NCBI GenBank assembly: GCA_029582165.1
Contig: CM055870.1
Coordinates: 50,610,513-50,674,512, forward strand
DNA length: 64,000 nt
Reading direction: 5' to 3'
DNA from: Portulaca oleracea
Taxonomy: Eukaryota; Streptophyta; Magnoliopsida; Caryophyllales; Portulacaceae
In this document: piece after piece, positions 24,701-37,400 of the stretch
Layout: each line of letters opens with the position of its first letter
Numbering within the stretch: position 1 is the stretch's first letter
The notes under the pieces: model-generated
What the model saw: only the letters and a program-made list of their open reading frames with translations
The model's database searches: none
Told to the model about the DNA's origin: nothing
Position numbers and translations under genes: made by a program

Positions 24701-25792
24701 ACTTTCCTAGGCTGCAATTCGGTAAAAGAAATATACATCCAACAGAAGTCTAGACACAACCAAAGTGTAAGCTGAAAAATCTACAAGGTGAAGAGAAAAA
24801 TCAAAAAAGATCTCTTTAACTGAAAGATAAGGAAGTTGTAAGTATCCTTAAACTGCTGAGGGGCATCTCCACACCCTCAAAAAATTATCTATTTCTTTTA
24901 GGCCAAATACTCGAAAAGGAAGGGTGCACAATGAGTCCTGCTCTCTTTGAAATACTCTCTTTTCAAACAGTTGTGATACCAGCCACTAATGAATAGTCCA
25001 CCTCTCTTTTAACTCCTCACTCTTAGAAATATACTTACAAGTTACAACCATGACCTTGAAAAATTTGACCAACCATACATTGTTTCTGAAATATACTCCT
25101 CACTCTTCTTCACAGACATTCTAGAATCTACAACCTAGATACTGGCATACACATTCACAACAAAGCCGCCAGACATATTTGCAGCACAATGAATTTAGGA
25201 GGACATTTACAGAAGAAAATGTCTAAACGAAGGAAACTTCTCATACCTAATCCTTTCATTTTCATCCGCTGCTATCACAACAGGAGAGAAAGGTTGTAGC
25301 AAAGTAGTTCTTGTACCGGTTTCAAACTTGGTGTCCCAGCTTGCAATTTGATTATTAAGCTTGCTAACAGCTAAATAAAAGGATCAACACAGCATCAGTG
25401 GTTTCCAGGACTATATGACAAATGACAACTGCAAAAGACAGTTAACCGAAATTGATAGAACATACCGTAGTGCTGGCATTTAGCTATAAGGTCTAGAGCA
25501 GATTTTTCGCTTGCTTCCCTTCTGGTTATCAATTCCTCACTATCATCTGATGCAGTGAGGAGAGGCTTTGAGAAGTGTCCGCAGCTCCAATTATAAATCA
25601 TTGATCTTGGAAGAAGGCTGCGCTCTGTTTGCCCAGAATTTCCACCATAACCCAGGAGTGGGTCAGCTAGGCCAGAGTCAGGGGAACTAAGCAAGTTTCT
25701 TAAATCCAAGGAAGCTACTCTCCTCAATCCCGTCAAGTAGCTTGCTCTGGGAGGACTAACAGGTGGTGTTCTAAATGTCATAGGCAGATGTC
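21721..25792 (-). CDS. RAPTOR1: RAPTOR exons 16-23: linker end and WD40 propeller
   Basis: Exons: 25466-25792, 25247-25370, 23759-23883, 23492-23637, 23290-23391, 22962-23047, 22494-22569, 21721-22056, coding residues about 911-1350. Exon 16 has [20 protein letters not shown] and [12 protein letters not shown], conserved in plant RAPTORs. WD40 blades follow: [99 protein letters not shown] and [17 protein letters not shown], seven in all. The final exon is long and holds two blades. Intron 19, between exons 19 and 20, is only 100 bp and is half TTC repeat. Confidence 0.95.
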
Positions 25793-28700
25793 CTGTCAAA
25801 CAATATCAAAGTCATTCTTCAGCTGGGGGAATAAATAAAAAATAAAAAAATAAACTGGACAAACCATTGACTTCAGCAAAACAGAGCACCTTTATCTTAT
25901 CAAAACCCATTCATAAAGGTTGCAATAGTTGCCATAAAAAGATAAAATAAAAAACAACACAGGTAAGCAAAAAGGTTGCACAAATCAAACTAAGCATACC
26001 ACCATTTATGTCCAACCATGATGACGTTCGAGAAAGGCCAGAAAATCGTGGGCCAATAGATGACGCAGGCTCGCTGGGCCGTATACTGGCGCTAGAATGC
26101 TTTACAGGTTTTGCTACAACCTGCTCAATCCCAACAATAGACAGTACTCTCCGCCCAATTCTCGAAACACGTATTGATGGATCTCTCGCCAATGCACACA
26201 TTGCAAATATACACTCCAAGTACAAACTATTGTCAAGTGGCTGAGACCTAGAAATGTTCAATATTCCATTGCTTACAGCATCATTGGATGCACCCGAATC
26301 AGAACGCTGAGACGAATTATCTGATAATGGGGACCCATGAATTATACTAGCAGTAGCTGTTGGGCCACTGGTGGAGACTCTTCCATCTCGTACCATTGAT
26401 GTGCTATCACCACCAATTCTCAATAGAGGAGCTATCTGGGAAGTGATTATAGCTCCTTGTGGCATGTAGTGCATTGGAGAAGTGTAACCACTCCCAGTAC
26501 CACTTGCATGTCCTAAGGGTTGGGTACTAAGGCCAGAGTTTGGCTGAGATTTCCAATAAGAAGCAGCAACAGACTTGAGATGCTTGTTATGGCCAAAGGC
26601 AAACCGCGCCAAAGCTGTTAGATGGAACAGAGTTGAAAACATATCAGAATTCATATGGCTGTCTGAATCCAATATAGCAAAGAAGATTAAGGTTTTTTTT
26701 ACGAATATGCAGGAAGCAAATGAAAGAAACCAAAAGCAGTATCTCTAGCAATTAAAAACATAGCCATGTTCTTCAAAACAAATGAGGATATATCTCTCAC
26801 TCTCAGTATCGAAATATTTTATTCAGCGTACTGGGTTAGTATTCTTGGTGCTTACCCACCTGTGTTTCTAGTCAGGAATTGTAGAAAGTGCTTTAGACAT
26901 CCTAACCCTTGATCTTTTCTAGTCATTGTACATAAAGACATCCTACTAGTTAAAATCAAATTAGTGGTTATACAAATAAGGATATACAAATCTGGCCACG
27001 AACAAACAAAAGCCCTCACTCCATGTTTCAAATTCCACCCACTGACACTCTGACAAGAAGCATAGGATTTCAAACTTCCTCAAAACTTACTGAATCTTGA
27101 TACTCTCTACTCATTACAACCAATTTTAAACATGGCATTGCATCAATCCATTATTTTTAAAGACAAGATTTTGGTGATGAGCATCCACCTCAACCCCACA
27201 AAGTGGGTTTGATCATTTCCAAATGTCAAAAGATCTACTCCCTCTATTCCATATTAACTATTACCTTGATCTACAATTAAGTCAAACTTAAAAAACTTTG
27301 ACCATTAATTTCTCAATTCTCAACATAAACAATGTTTATTATACAAACTACTATAATTGGATCGTAACGAAAAATACTATTGTAAGAGTAAAAAGTTGTA
27401 ATTTTTTGATAAAACATGCTATAAGAAATTCTCAGTCAAAGGACATTGGAGACCAACAGACTGTCTAGTATTTATTGAGCGATAATTAATATTGAACGAA
27501 GGCAGTAGTCACCTAGGGGAGAGAGAGCAAGATCTAACAAATTGAACTGAACCTATCCAAATATTGAGGGGTCCCTAAAGGTAAATCCATTAGGTGCCTC
27601 ATTTAAAAAATTTAAAAGCACAACACCCTTGATATCGATCCAACTCAGAAATAAAGAAAAGAGTGAATGAGTTAAATCACTCCCAAACTCAACTCACCTA
27701 CAGCAACCTCAGCCCTGACAAGAGGACTGCCATCTGAAACAATACTTGACATGTGTTTAATAACACTAATTTCAACACTAATCTTTTCATCATCATCGCA
27801 CTCTTCATCACCAGCATCTCCCAAAGACTCACCATCAACACCAAGCAACATTCCCAGAGCAAAGACAGCAGATGCCCTAACCTAAAAAAGAAGCATTTGT
27901 TTTTCTTATACTGGAAAAGGAAAGATGAGTATCATAAACATACATAAAATCTAGATATGGTGTCATTGGTCATAGACAAACCTCAGGCTGGGGCTCAGAT
28001 AGTAGGGATGCTAATATAACAGCTGCCCCTGCCTGAATACCTACTATTTGAGCCTCTGTGAAATCCTCCCACAGCTTACCAAGACAGAGACAAAGCCACT
28101 GCAGAAATAAAGGTTCAGACAGAGCATCATTTGGAGTTGAAGCTTGCAGATGTCTAAGGCAAACTTCCAGCAAACCAGCTTCAATACAGGCCTCTTGCCC
28201 CCGTTTATGTCCATCAACAATGACTGCTAAAACAAATGCTGCCATTGCACGCTGCTCAGGGAAGGCTTCCATACTGTCAAGAAATCTAATAAAATATATA
28301 TGCCCTCCATCCTTGACAAGATCAACCTGACATGACTGTCAACCCCACGAGAAACATCTTGAGAAAGAACTTCAATCAATTGTATTGTTCGAAGGAAGAA
28401 CATGACCTGAAAAAGCAGCATGGGGAGAACGGGAATAACAGTTACCTTGTCAATTGCAAGAATTTTCGTCCAAATGAACACAAGAATTTGGCGTAGTTCA
28501 GGTGTAGTTGTCTGCAACAGCTTCAAAACATATGGGAATATCCCAACTGACAAGGCCTAAGCACCAAAATATTCCTAATTACTGTAGGAAATTCCCAGAA
28601 AGGCTATAACTATAGGATGAAAAATGAAGAGGATTACAGAAAAATAAAATCAAATGAAAAGGACAAGGACAAGGACAAGGACAAGGACAAGGACAAGGAC

Positions 28701-31700
28701 AAGGACAAGGGGGAATAGAGATTCAAATGATAAAACTTTAAAATGCACCTGATCAACTGCCCAGGGTCCCATATCAAGGAATCTTCCAAGAAGCACTAGG
28801 GCGCGGAAACGATGGCTTTGGCTAAGTAAAACCTATATCAAAAATCAAATAATCAGAACCACATGCTACAAGCTCATAGATCCACATAGTAAACCACATA
28901 TAAGAATGAAACAATAAATCCAGTCATGGACAAAGCATCAAGTGCGTGGGACGAGGCAGTGACCTGCCTCGGTAGTTTTTGGACAACTAATTTTCTAAAT
29001 ATACGGTACTATAAAATATACACAGTTAAGTTGGATTTTGCGGTTACAGCCCCCATATTTATTGAAGTTAATCTATGTCCCCCGTCCGAGTTATCTCTGG
29101 CTTCGCCCCCTACTCCAGTAGTATAGCTTCATAACACTTTGACTACATAAATTTGCACAAAATAAATATAAATATTTGCACATACAAAACAGCAAATTAA
29201 AGTTAGACAAACAATCCAAATAGCAGTAATACAAAACCAGAACCAATACTCCAAAATCCCGCCTAGGCGGGGTATGGAGGGGTCGGATGTAGCAGCCCTA
29301 CCCCTAAATTTTGCAATTTAGAGAGATTGGTTCCAATTGACCCAAGATTTAGAAATATTTCGCTACCTACTACTCTATGGAAAAGAAGCAAAGGAGGTTT
29401 TGATCAGGCATTTTACTTTAATCCATCACAATAGAGCCACTTCCACTTAATAAAACATGAAAACAGATGATGATAACAGCAGAATGGTTACAGTCTCAGC
29501 CAGTGGTCCAATCCTAACAAAAATTTAGTGTGTTGACAAACAGAGGACCAAATGTGACTTAAGTTGTTTAGGTGTGCATTTTTCTATGTACCAACGGTAG
29601 AACTTCTAAGCACACAGAAAGTGACAGAATGCAACCCCCAGAATTTATTTTATGCAGCCTTCAGTAAATATAAGAAAGCATATGACATCTGACACTAGTC
29701 AGCAGTCGCTTTGACATACAGCAATTAAATAATCATAATCAATCCACACCTCACATAAGGAACATCATTCTTTCCATACCGAGGTGACCCCAAAACTACA
29801 GATGTAACACCTTATGGTTTTTGGACTATTTGGAGAGATTTAGAGTGTTTGAGCCACTTTGCAATGCTTGAAAGATAACTTCTTGAAGACTCTTTGTGGG
29901 ATTTTCAGAAGTTTAGCTCCACCTCATTTGAAGCAGCCAATTTGTGCTTGTGCATGTGCTTGTTATCAAGAAAAAATGACAATATATAGAGTTGGATAGG
30001 CTGGTTAACAATTTCATATGGCACACATTTAATCTTCAACGTACTTGTTCTCCCTTTTTCAATCAAAGAAAGCATAGCAACAGATTCGTCATGTGACCCT
30101 GGTGTATCTCATCACCTAACTCAGAGACAGTTCAGTTGAAATACATTTTGATTCTGCTGTCAAGCAGACAGCATATTCCCTAACGAAATGAATAAATATA
30201 ATAGAAAAGTAAAGGTGTCAATGTTCCACTCATTCTCATGTAAAAGTAGATCATAAAGACCTTCCACTTACTTTTTTTTTTATTTCAATGCATAGCCTGT
30301 TCATAGGTTCTTACTCACACCAAAGAAAGACGTCTAGTTATAGCTTCACATCTTGTGCTTCTAAAGGCTCCTAATTGAAGAGGCTTGTGTGATGGACTTA
30401 AGTCTTTTCTAAGTGATTAAATGGAGGAAAAATTGTTGGTAGGAAACCTGCTACATCAGCCCTGAGACCAATTCACCACCACTTAAGTCATGGTAGGTGC
30501 ATTAAAATCACTTAGGTAGAAAGGTCAGGTATTATTAGTATCCAGTAGTAAAGGTGAGTATATTACAATCCAATACCCCAAAAGGTTAGAGTATTACGAT
30601 CCAAAAATCCTTATAAATACTGGTATTCCAGTCTCGCTACAGAGAACTTGCAAAAACAATTTCCAGAATAATTTTTCTCATACCTGAAGGACAATAGGCA
30701 ACTGCTCTGGTGGCTTTTTATGCTCAGATCCATGATCAAGCCACACTTCAAAAGCAGTCAACTGTTCCGTAAAGAAGGGGCTAGGCTGACACATATAACA
30801 ACAATTATTCAGCAATGAGTTCACAACATATGATTGAATTCCACAACAGACCACTAGAGTACTCCGAAAGCTTAAGAGCTTCATCTGAATTATAGCAATT
30901 GTATAGTTAGCACTTAGCAGAAAAGAAAACAATCAAACCTGGAACTCTGCATTTGGATCCTCAACTAGTAACGGAAGCTGAGATAGGCATATCTCAGCAG
31001 CCATGTCCCACACATCCCTGAGTTCAGCATATACAAAGCAGACAATAGTGAGCATATTGAAACCAATTAAAGAATTCCTACTATGCAGAAACTTCAGCAC
31101 AAACCAAGGAAGAACTATCTGCTAAAATTTGCATTTCATTATTTCCAAGTTCAATAGATTGCAGGGAATTCCTAATGCTTATAAAATTTTAAAAAACAAG
31201 TATCATATTAATAGATTTACTCAAATTCAAACTGATACAATCTAAGTCCAACTTAATTAAACAGATTAAGAAAGGCATAGTTGCAAGCCGAAGTGATCAA
31301 ACTTGTATTTAAATTAACTACATTTGATTTAACAATATAATGAAGGCAGAATGGAACTACATTTGACTCGAACTATAGAATGAAGGCAAATCAATTTGAA
31401 CAAATTTGAACTAATATGATCCAAATTAGGGCTCACAAAATTTGGGTCTGGGTTAAGTTAGGGCCTGGACAATCTAACATCGGACAAAAAATGCTTTACT
31501 CAGACCTGTTTAGATTTTGATTCAGACAGACCCAGACCCAGATGTCTGGATTGAGTTCTGTCCTTTCAAACAATAGAGTCATAATTAATAAATAACTAAC
31601 ACGGACATAACAAAATCAAACTTATGCATATTATACAAACAAATGTAGCAATTCACCCTACTTTTCCCTCTACGCCTACACAACTGCGTCGAATTCATGG

Positions 31701-33518
31701 GTAAAAAGAAATTGGGTAAAAGTTAATATTGGTAACTTTTGGTGAACTTTGGTAAATTTTGTCAAATTTACCCTAATATATCAAATTTAAAATTTTTTGT
31801 TTTTTAACGTTGAGAATTTTTGGTAAATTTTGGTAAAAACAACTACCCAACTTTGTTTACCCATGAATTTGATGGGCCCAAGTAAAATACCGGTTCGGCT
31901 TAGTTTAAAAAGGCGCGCCTTAGGCTAGCCTAGTCAAGTGAGGCGCAACGCTCACACCTTAGCGCCTCAACAGGGTGAGGCGAGGCTCATTCAACAATCC
32001 CACAAAAGGCGCGCCTTTTCTGTACCTTTTGAGCGCCTCCTGTGCGCCTTTTTGCGCTTTTTGGATCCCAGTAAAACAAGAAATGTAAAAAGATTATTTT
32101 TCTTGTGTTTCCCTTCTAATTCGATGCCCTCAACCCTAATAACACCTCCATAAACACTCACAACTTTTTCTTTTCCCTAGTACATTGATGTGGGAATGAT
32201 TTGCACGCATAGAAAATATACATACGAAGTGCGCCTTGCATCCAAAAGGCGCGTGTCTTTGCCTCGGAGCCCGCGCCTAGGCTTCGGGACCCCTGTGCGC
32301 CGTTGTCAAATGTGTCTGGACCCAGATTTGAGGTGCCCAAACGTGTCCGGACCTGGATTTGTCCTCAAATCTGCATAGCCCGACCCAACCTGGTTTAGAA
32401 TCTAGACATGTCTTTGGACATGAAAACTTGTCCATATGGTGGGTATTCAAACCGGACAAATTTTTTGACAACCATTCAAATTGAAGTCATTTAAATAGAT
32501 TAAGAAAAGCGAAACTGCCACTTGTGTGGGATTAGGATGAAGGTAAGTGAACTTTGACTGGTGTTTATATTATGGGTTATATCTTTTACGTGAATACACT
32601 TGAAATAATTTACCTAAATTCTTAAGGAGGCATTGACTCCCTAAACTAATAATTTTGAATCAATAAATTAATTTGTAAAATTAATCATTGTACAGATATT
32701 CATACTCAAAATTAAATGAGAAAAACTTTAGATATTTATAAAAAATATTTTATTTATAGTTGCCAAATAAAATTTCATGAAAACAGATTTAAAATGTAAA
32801 AACTGCAAGATTTTATTTTCCTTTTTTATGTTGGTTGAAAACAAGTGATCTCCTTGTTCACAAAATTGTTGACATCCTAAAGGAAAGAACCAAAAATAGG
32901 AAGCTAAAAGAAAATGAGAAATTGAATTGTTACAAATTTACAAAATAAAGATAGATAAACAAATACAAGAGGTTCATCCATATTGTATCACTCAAATTAT
33001 CAAAACCCTGACTTTTTCAAATTTCTCCCTGATCCTTAGTCCCTACTATCTCACTGTCACACCTCATCACCTTAGTCGGTTCTTCACGACCCTTCTAATC
33101 TTTATCATTCACAGCTTGTAGGCTGGACCAATGATAAACACTCTTTCCACAGTTCCATTGGCAGACGTGAACCACCACGTGGTTCTGCAGCCTATGTTAG
33201 ACCCCAAGTGATATGAACTTAGTTAAGCTCTCAATCTCTCCCCCCTCTATTTGGACTCCGGGAGGTTCAGGCTCTCACTCTCCACTCTCACACAGTCACT
33301 TACCGTTTTAAGCTCCTTATCACATATCACCATTCTTCACCTTGATCCAGGCATAAGGCAGCACTTCTAAATTTCGGCCTCGGAACCTATATAAGTAAGC
33401 CCTGCTTAGTCTCTCATTGTCATAGGGGTGTGCTTAATTTGGTAAATTTGTTTGTTAATTGTTGATTCTATCTAAATAATTACATGCTTAGTTGAAAAAA
33501 GCACTGAAGCCCAAACCA

Positions 33519-33562
<44 letters not shown>

Positions 33563-33578
33563 AATAATAATAATAATA

Positions 33579-33609
<31 letters not shown>

Positions 33610-34350
33610 GAAAATATCATATGCATAGGAAGCATCTACACAAAATTATGTACAACCAAAATATAGACTATCCACAAAATCTACTGCATCAAAAGAGGAA
33701 GAAGTGAACATCCCATTAACCAATAAGGAGAGATACTTGATAAAGTTGTCTTTCAAGCGCTAACGAGGAGTTTCAACTCTCTCAAAAGCCCTTTGGTTTC
33801 TTTCTCTCCAAAAGCTCCAAAATATCACGTGTGGAATAACTATGGCTATCTTCTTCTTTGGTTTCCTGCCAAAGACACCCTCCCAAGCAAGTAGATGACT
33901 TCTAACTGAATAGAGAACGACCCAAGCAACACCTAAGCACCCAAAGGCTAAAACCCAAAGAGACCTAGCAAAGTCACACTGTAGCAATAAATGATCGAGT
34001 GATTCAAGATCCCTCTTGCACATAAAACATCTACTAACCAAAATCCTCCCCCCTTTTCTGTAAATTATCACAAGTTAGGATTATTCCATGAGCCGCTTCC
34101 CAAACATAGAACGCAACCTTTAAAGGGGCCAGAGATTTCCAAATAATGGTGTACGGGACAGCACCAGCCTCAGAAAGAAGTGATGACGAAGAATGGGAAT
34201 TAAGAAAATTCAAATAATAGGAGCTAAACGAAAAGATCCCTTTCTTACTCAAACCCTATCTCACTATGCCTTGTGGAGAGACTCCAAAAGTGACATCAAC
34301 TCATCTTATTTTTCATGATTTTTCGCCATTTTTGTAATATTTCTCTCTTC

Positions 34351-34426
<76 letters not shown>

Positions 34427-37400
34427 CTCTTCTATTCTTCCCTATGTCCGTCCTAGCCCAAAAGAATGCAATGTGCTATCTTTCATAGTTACAGAATTCT
34501 TCTCACTTCTTTGATGCCATACCTAACTTACTTTTTTTTTAAAAAAAAATATGGTTCTTAAAGCATACGTGTGCCTCGCACCAAAAAAAACACACACCTT
34601 TGCCTTCAAGCTTGCGCCTTGAGATTTTCTCTTTTTTTATAGGAAAAAGAAATACTAATAATAGGAATAAGAACTGATGTTCAACTAGCACCATACAAAG
34701 CTATGTACAACCAAAACACAAACTGTCCACAAAATCTACCACATCAAAAGTGGAAGAACTAAACCTCCCATTCACCCAAAAGAAGAGAGACTTGACAAAA
34801 TTGTCTTTCAATCTCTAACGATTCAATCAATGCTTCCTTGATTCTAGTTGTGTGTGCTGAGAACTTGAGATTAAGCCTTGAGGCTTGTCCTTTCTCCCTT
34901 TGTTTGCTAGTCATTTCTAGAGAACTTCATGTTAGATTTGTCCAATTTGATGAATTTACTTGATAATTGTTGAGGCTCTTGGAACCCACTACTATTCTGG
35001 TGATTATGCATACTCACTACTGGTTATATTATGTCCACTGTTATTTCCTTGAAAACTGGAAAATCTATAGAAACAATGAGCTACAGAAACTCAATCATGA
35101 AGAATTAAGTCAAATTATGTGTTCTGTTATTTCTTTTTTGATAGGATTTCGTACAATCACACCTCAAAGTAACCGGAAATTGTCGTCTTTGTTACTTCAC
35201 TGGTCAGAGTACCAAAGAACTGTAGAAACATAGATGTAGGGATTTGTCCGCAACTAAAATAAAAACACAATTTACAGACACGATTGGGTAAACATCCAGT
35301 CGGATAAACTCAGGTTTGCATTATTTGCGTTCAAGTTTTAACCAGGACTGGTCTAAATCAATTCAGACTAGATTTGGCCAGGTTATTTCGGGGTTGACTT
35401 GAATCGGGCCATTTTGTTTCACTTTGGTTCTAGTCATTGCAGATTTTGCCTTGGTTTTGGTTCAGTTAAGTTTTCAGGATCAGGTCAGCATCGTTCAACT
35501 ATTTTGGTGATTCGAGTTTGGTTTTGGATAATTCAGGCTTGGTCTCATGAGTTTTGCCCAGTTCATTGATAATCAAACTTCGACCAATCACAAAAGTATA
35601 TTTTATTGGATGAAGTATAAGAATAATAATTAGGAGATTACTATATAAACATATTCTATTTACTATGATTTAGATTGTATTTCAATTTCCTATTCTTATT
35701 AGGAATGTAATAGTTTTTTATTTCTTTTAGGATTTATCATGAAGGTTAGATGCCTATAAGTAAGGGGTTCATGAACCTTGTTGATCAACTATTAATAAAT
35801 ATTGATACAAATATAATTAAGGAGCAAAATGATGCTATAAAACTAACAGAACATTACAGTCATACCACATGTGATGCTGATGGGTTGGCGGCAACATCGG
35901 ATATGAAATTGGGGAACAGTTGGCTGAACGCATGATTCTTTCAGATAGCAAAAAATTACGGAAGAGACTTGCAACCAGCAAATCTTGCCTGAATAATCTC
36001 TGGAACAGATCTGCACAATGACTTTTAATCAAAATCAGACTGCTACCCCCCAAAATTTCAAGGAACAAAGTCATATAAATAATAAAGAGCAAAAAATGTC
36101 AGGCACAAAGACATTACCACGGGGAAGAACATTCCAAGCAATGGTATCAGTCACGGCAGTAAAAATCCAATTAAGTTCACCAAGAAGTGTCTTCCTATCA
36201 TTAGGGCGACCAGGAATTCTGTCGATGAGAGAATAATCAAAAGACCCTCGAAGTAGTGACCGCTTGGAAAACCTAGTCAACAAAGCCATATTAAACAAAT
36301 TCTCGCGGTAGCACAAAATTGTGTGAACAAATCAGAGGAGCTATTTACAAGTTAATGCTAGGGCACAGGCAATAAGAGCCACATTTTGCCATCAAAGAGA
36401 ACATTTATTCTAAAATACATAAAATTGCCATCAAAGCAGCAAAGCTTTGGAACAAAGCCTTTTGTAAGCTAGGAATGTTCAGTTAATCAACATCAAATAG
36501 GCAAACTACATCTTTTTAACAGAACAGCATCCAGATCTTACTAAGCCATTGACTTCATGATCACAAACATAGACACGTGCACATATAGTCTATTCTAGCC
36601 ATAATAAGGAGCAAGAAATTGTGAGATACATTTATATGTATGTATGTATGCATTCAAAACCTGTTTCCCACCTCTTTCCTAACAAATCAACGGCATCCTA
36701 ACAGTCCCTAACTAGTCACATGGTTATCACATTCACTTATCCTGCAACAGATCTCTTCCCCCCACCCAAAAAAAAAAGAATGTAAAACTTTAAGCATTCA
36801 TGTCTAAAGACATCAACACTATATTTACAAAGCTGCAGCAAATGCTGTGATCAAATTTGGCAGCATCCCACCGAGATGTCTCCTCCTTAGTCTCTCCTTC
36901 CCATTGCACTGGGTACTGAAGTGTAGCTCTATTTCCCCTTCTCTTGAGCTTCCTATCCAACACAGTCATATGTTGCCTCACACGAGGAGCATGTGACCCT
37001 TGCAACCAACTGGAAATATATCTATTTCTATTACTGACAAAAGTCTAGCAGTATCCATGTAATTTGGACCCAATATCCTAGTAAACCTGAGCCACAGCAG
37101 CAACTGTATAAGGATGAGCTGATGCTGAGAAATGAACAAACCTGCTGAACCTATCAACCACCACAAAAATAACTTCCTTGCCACAAGATCTAGGAAGTCC
37201 CTCAAAAAAAGTCTATACACGAACATCTGTCGAAACCTGCTTAGGAATCTATAACGGTTGCAATAACACAAGATAGGGTTGGTTTTCAAACCCAACTTTG
37301 GCACACTATACATATGCTAATGTATTTCTGAACTGATTTAGTCACTCCCCCTCCAATAGAAGCGCATCCAAAACTTTTTCAGGTAGCTTCCCTTCCTTGA

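Noticed and set aside
33492..33707. Frame with Met, Ile and Asn runs
   Set aside because: Translation of the GAT/AAT microsatellite.
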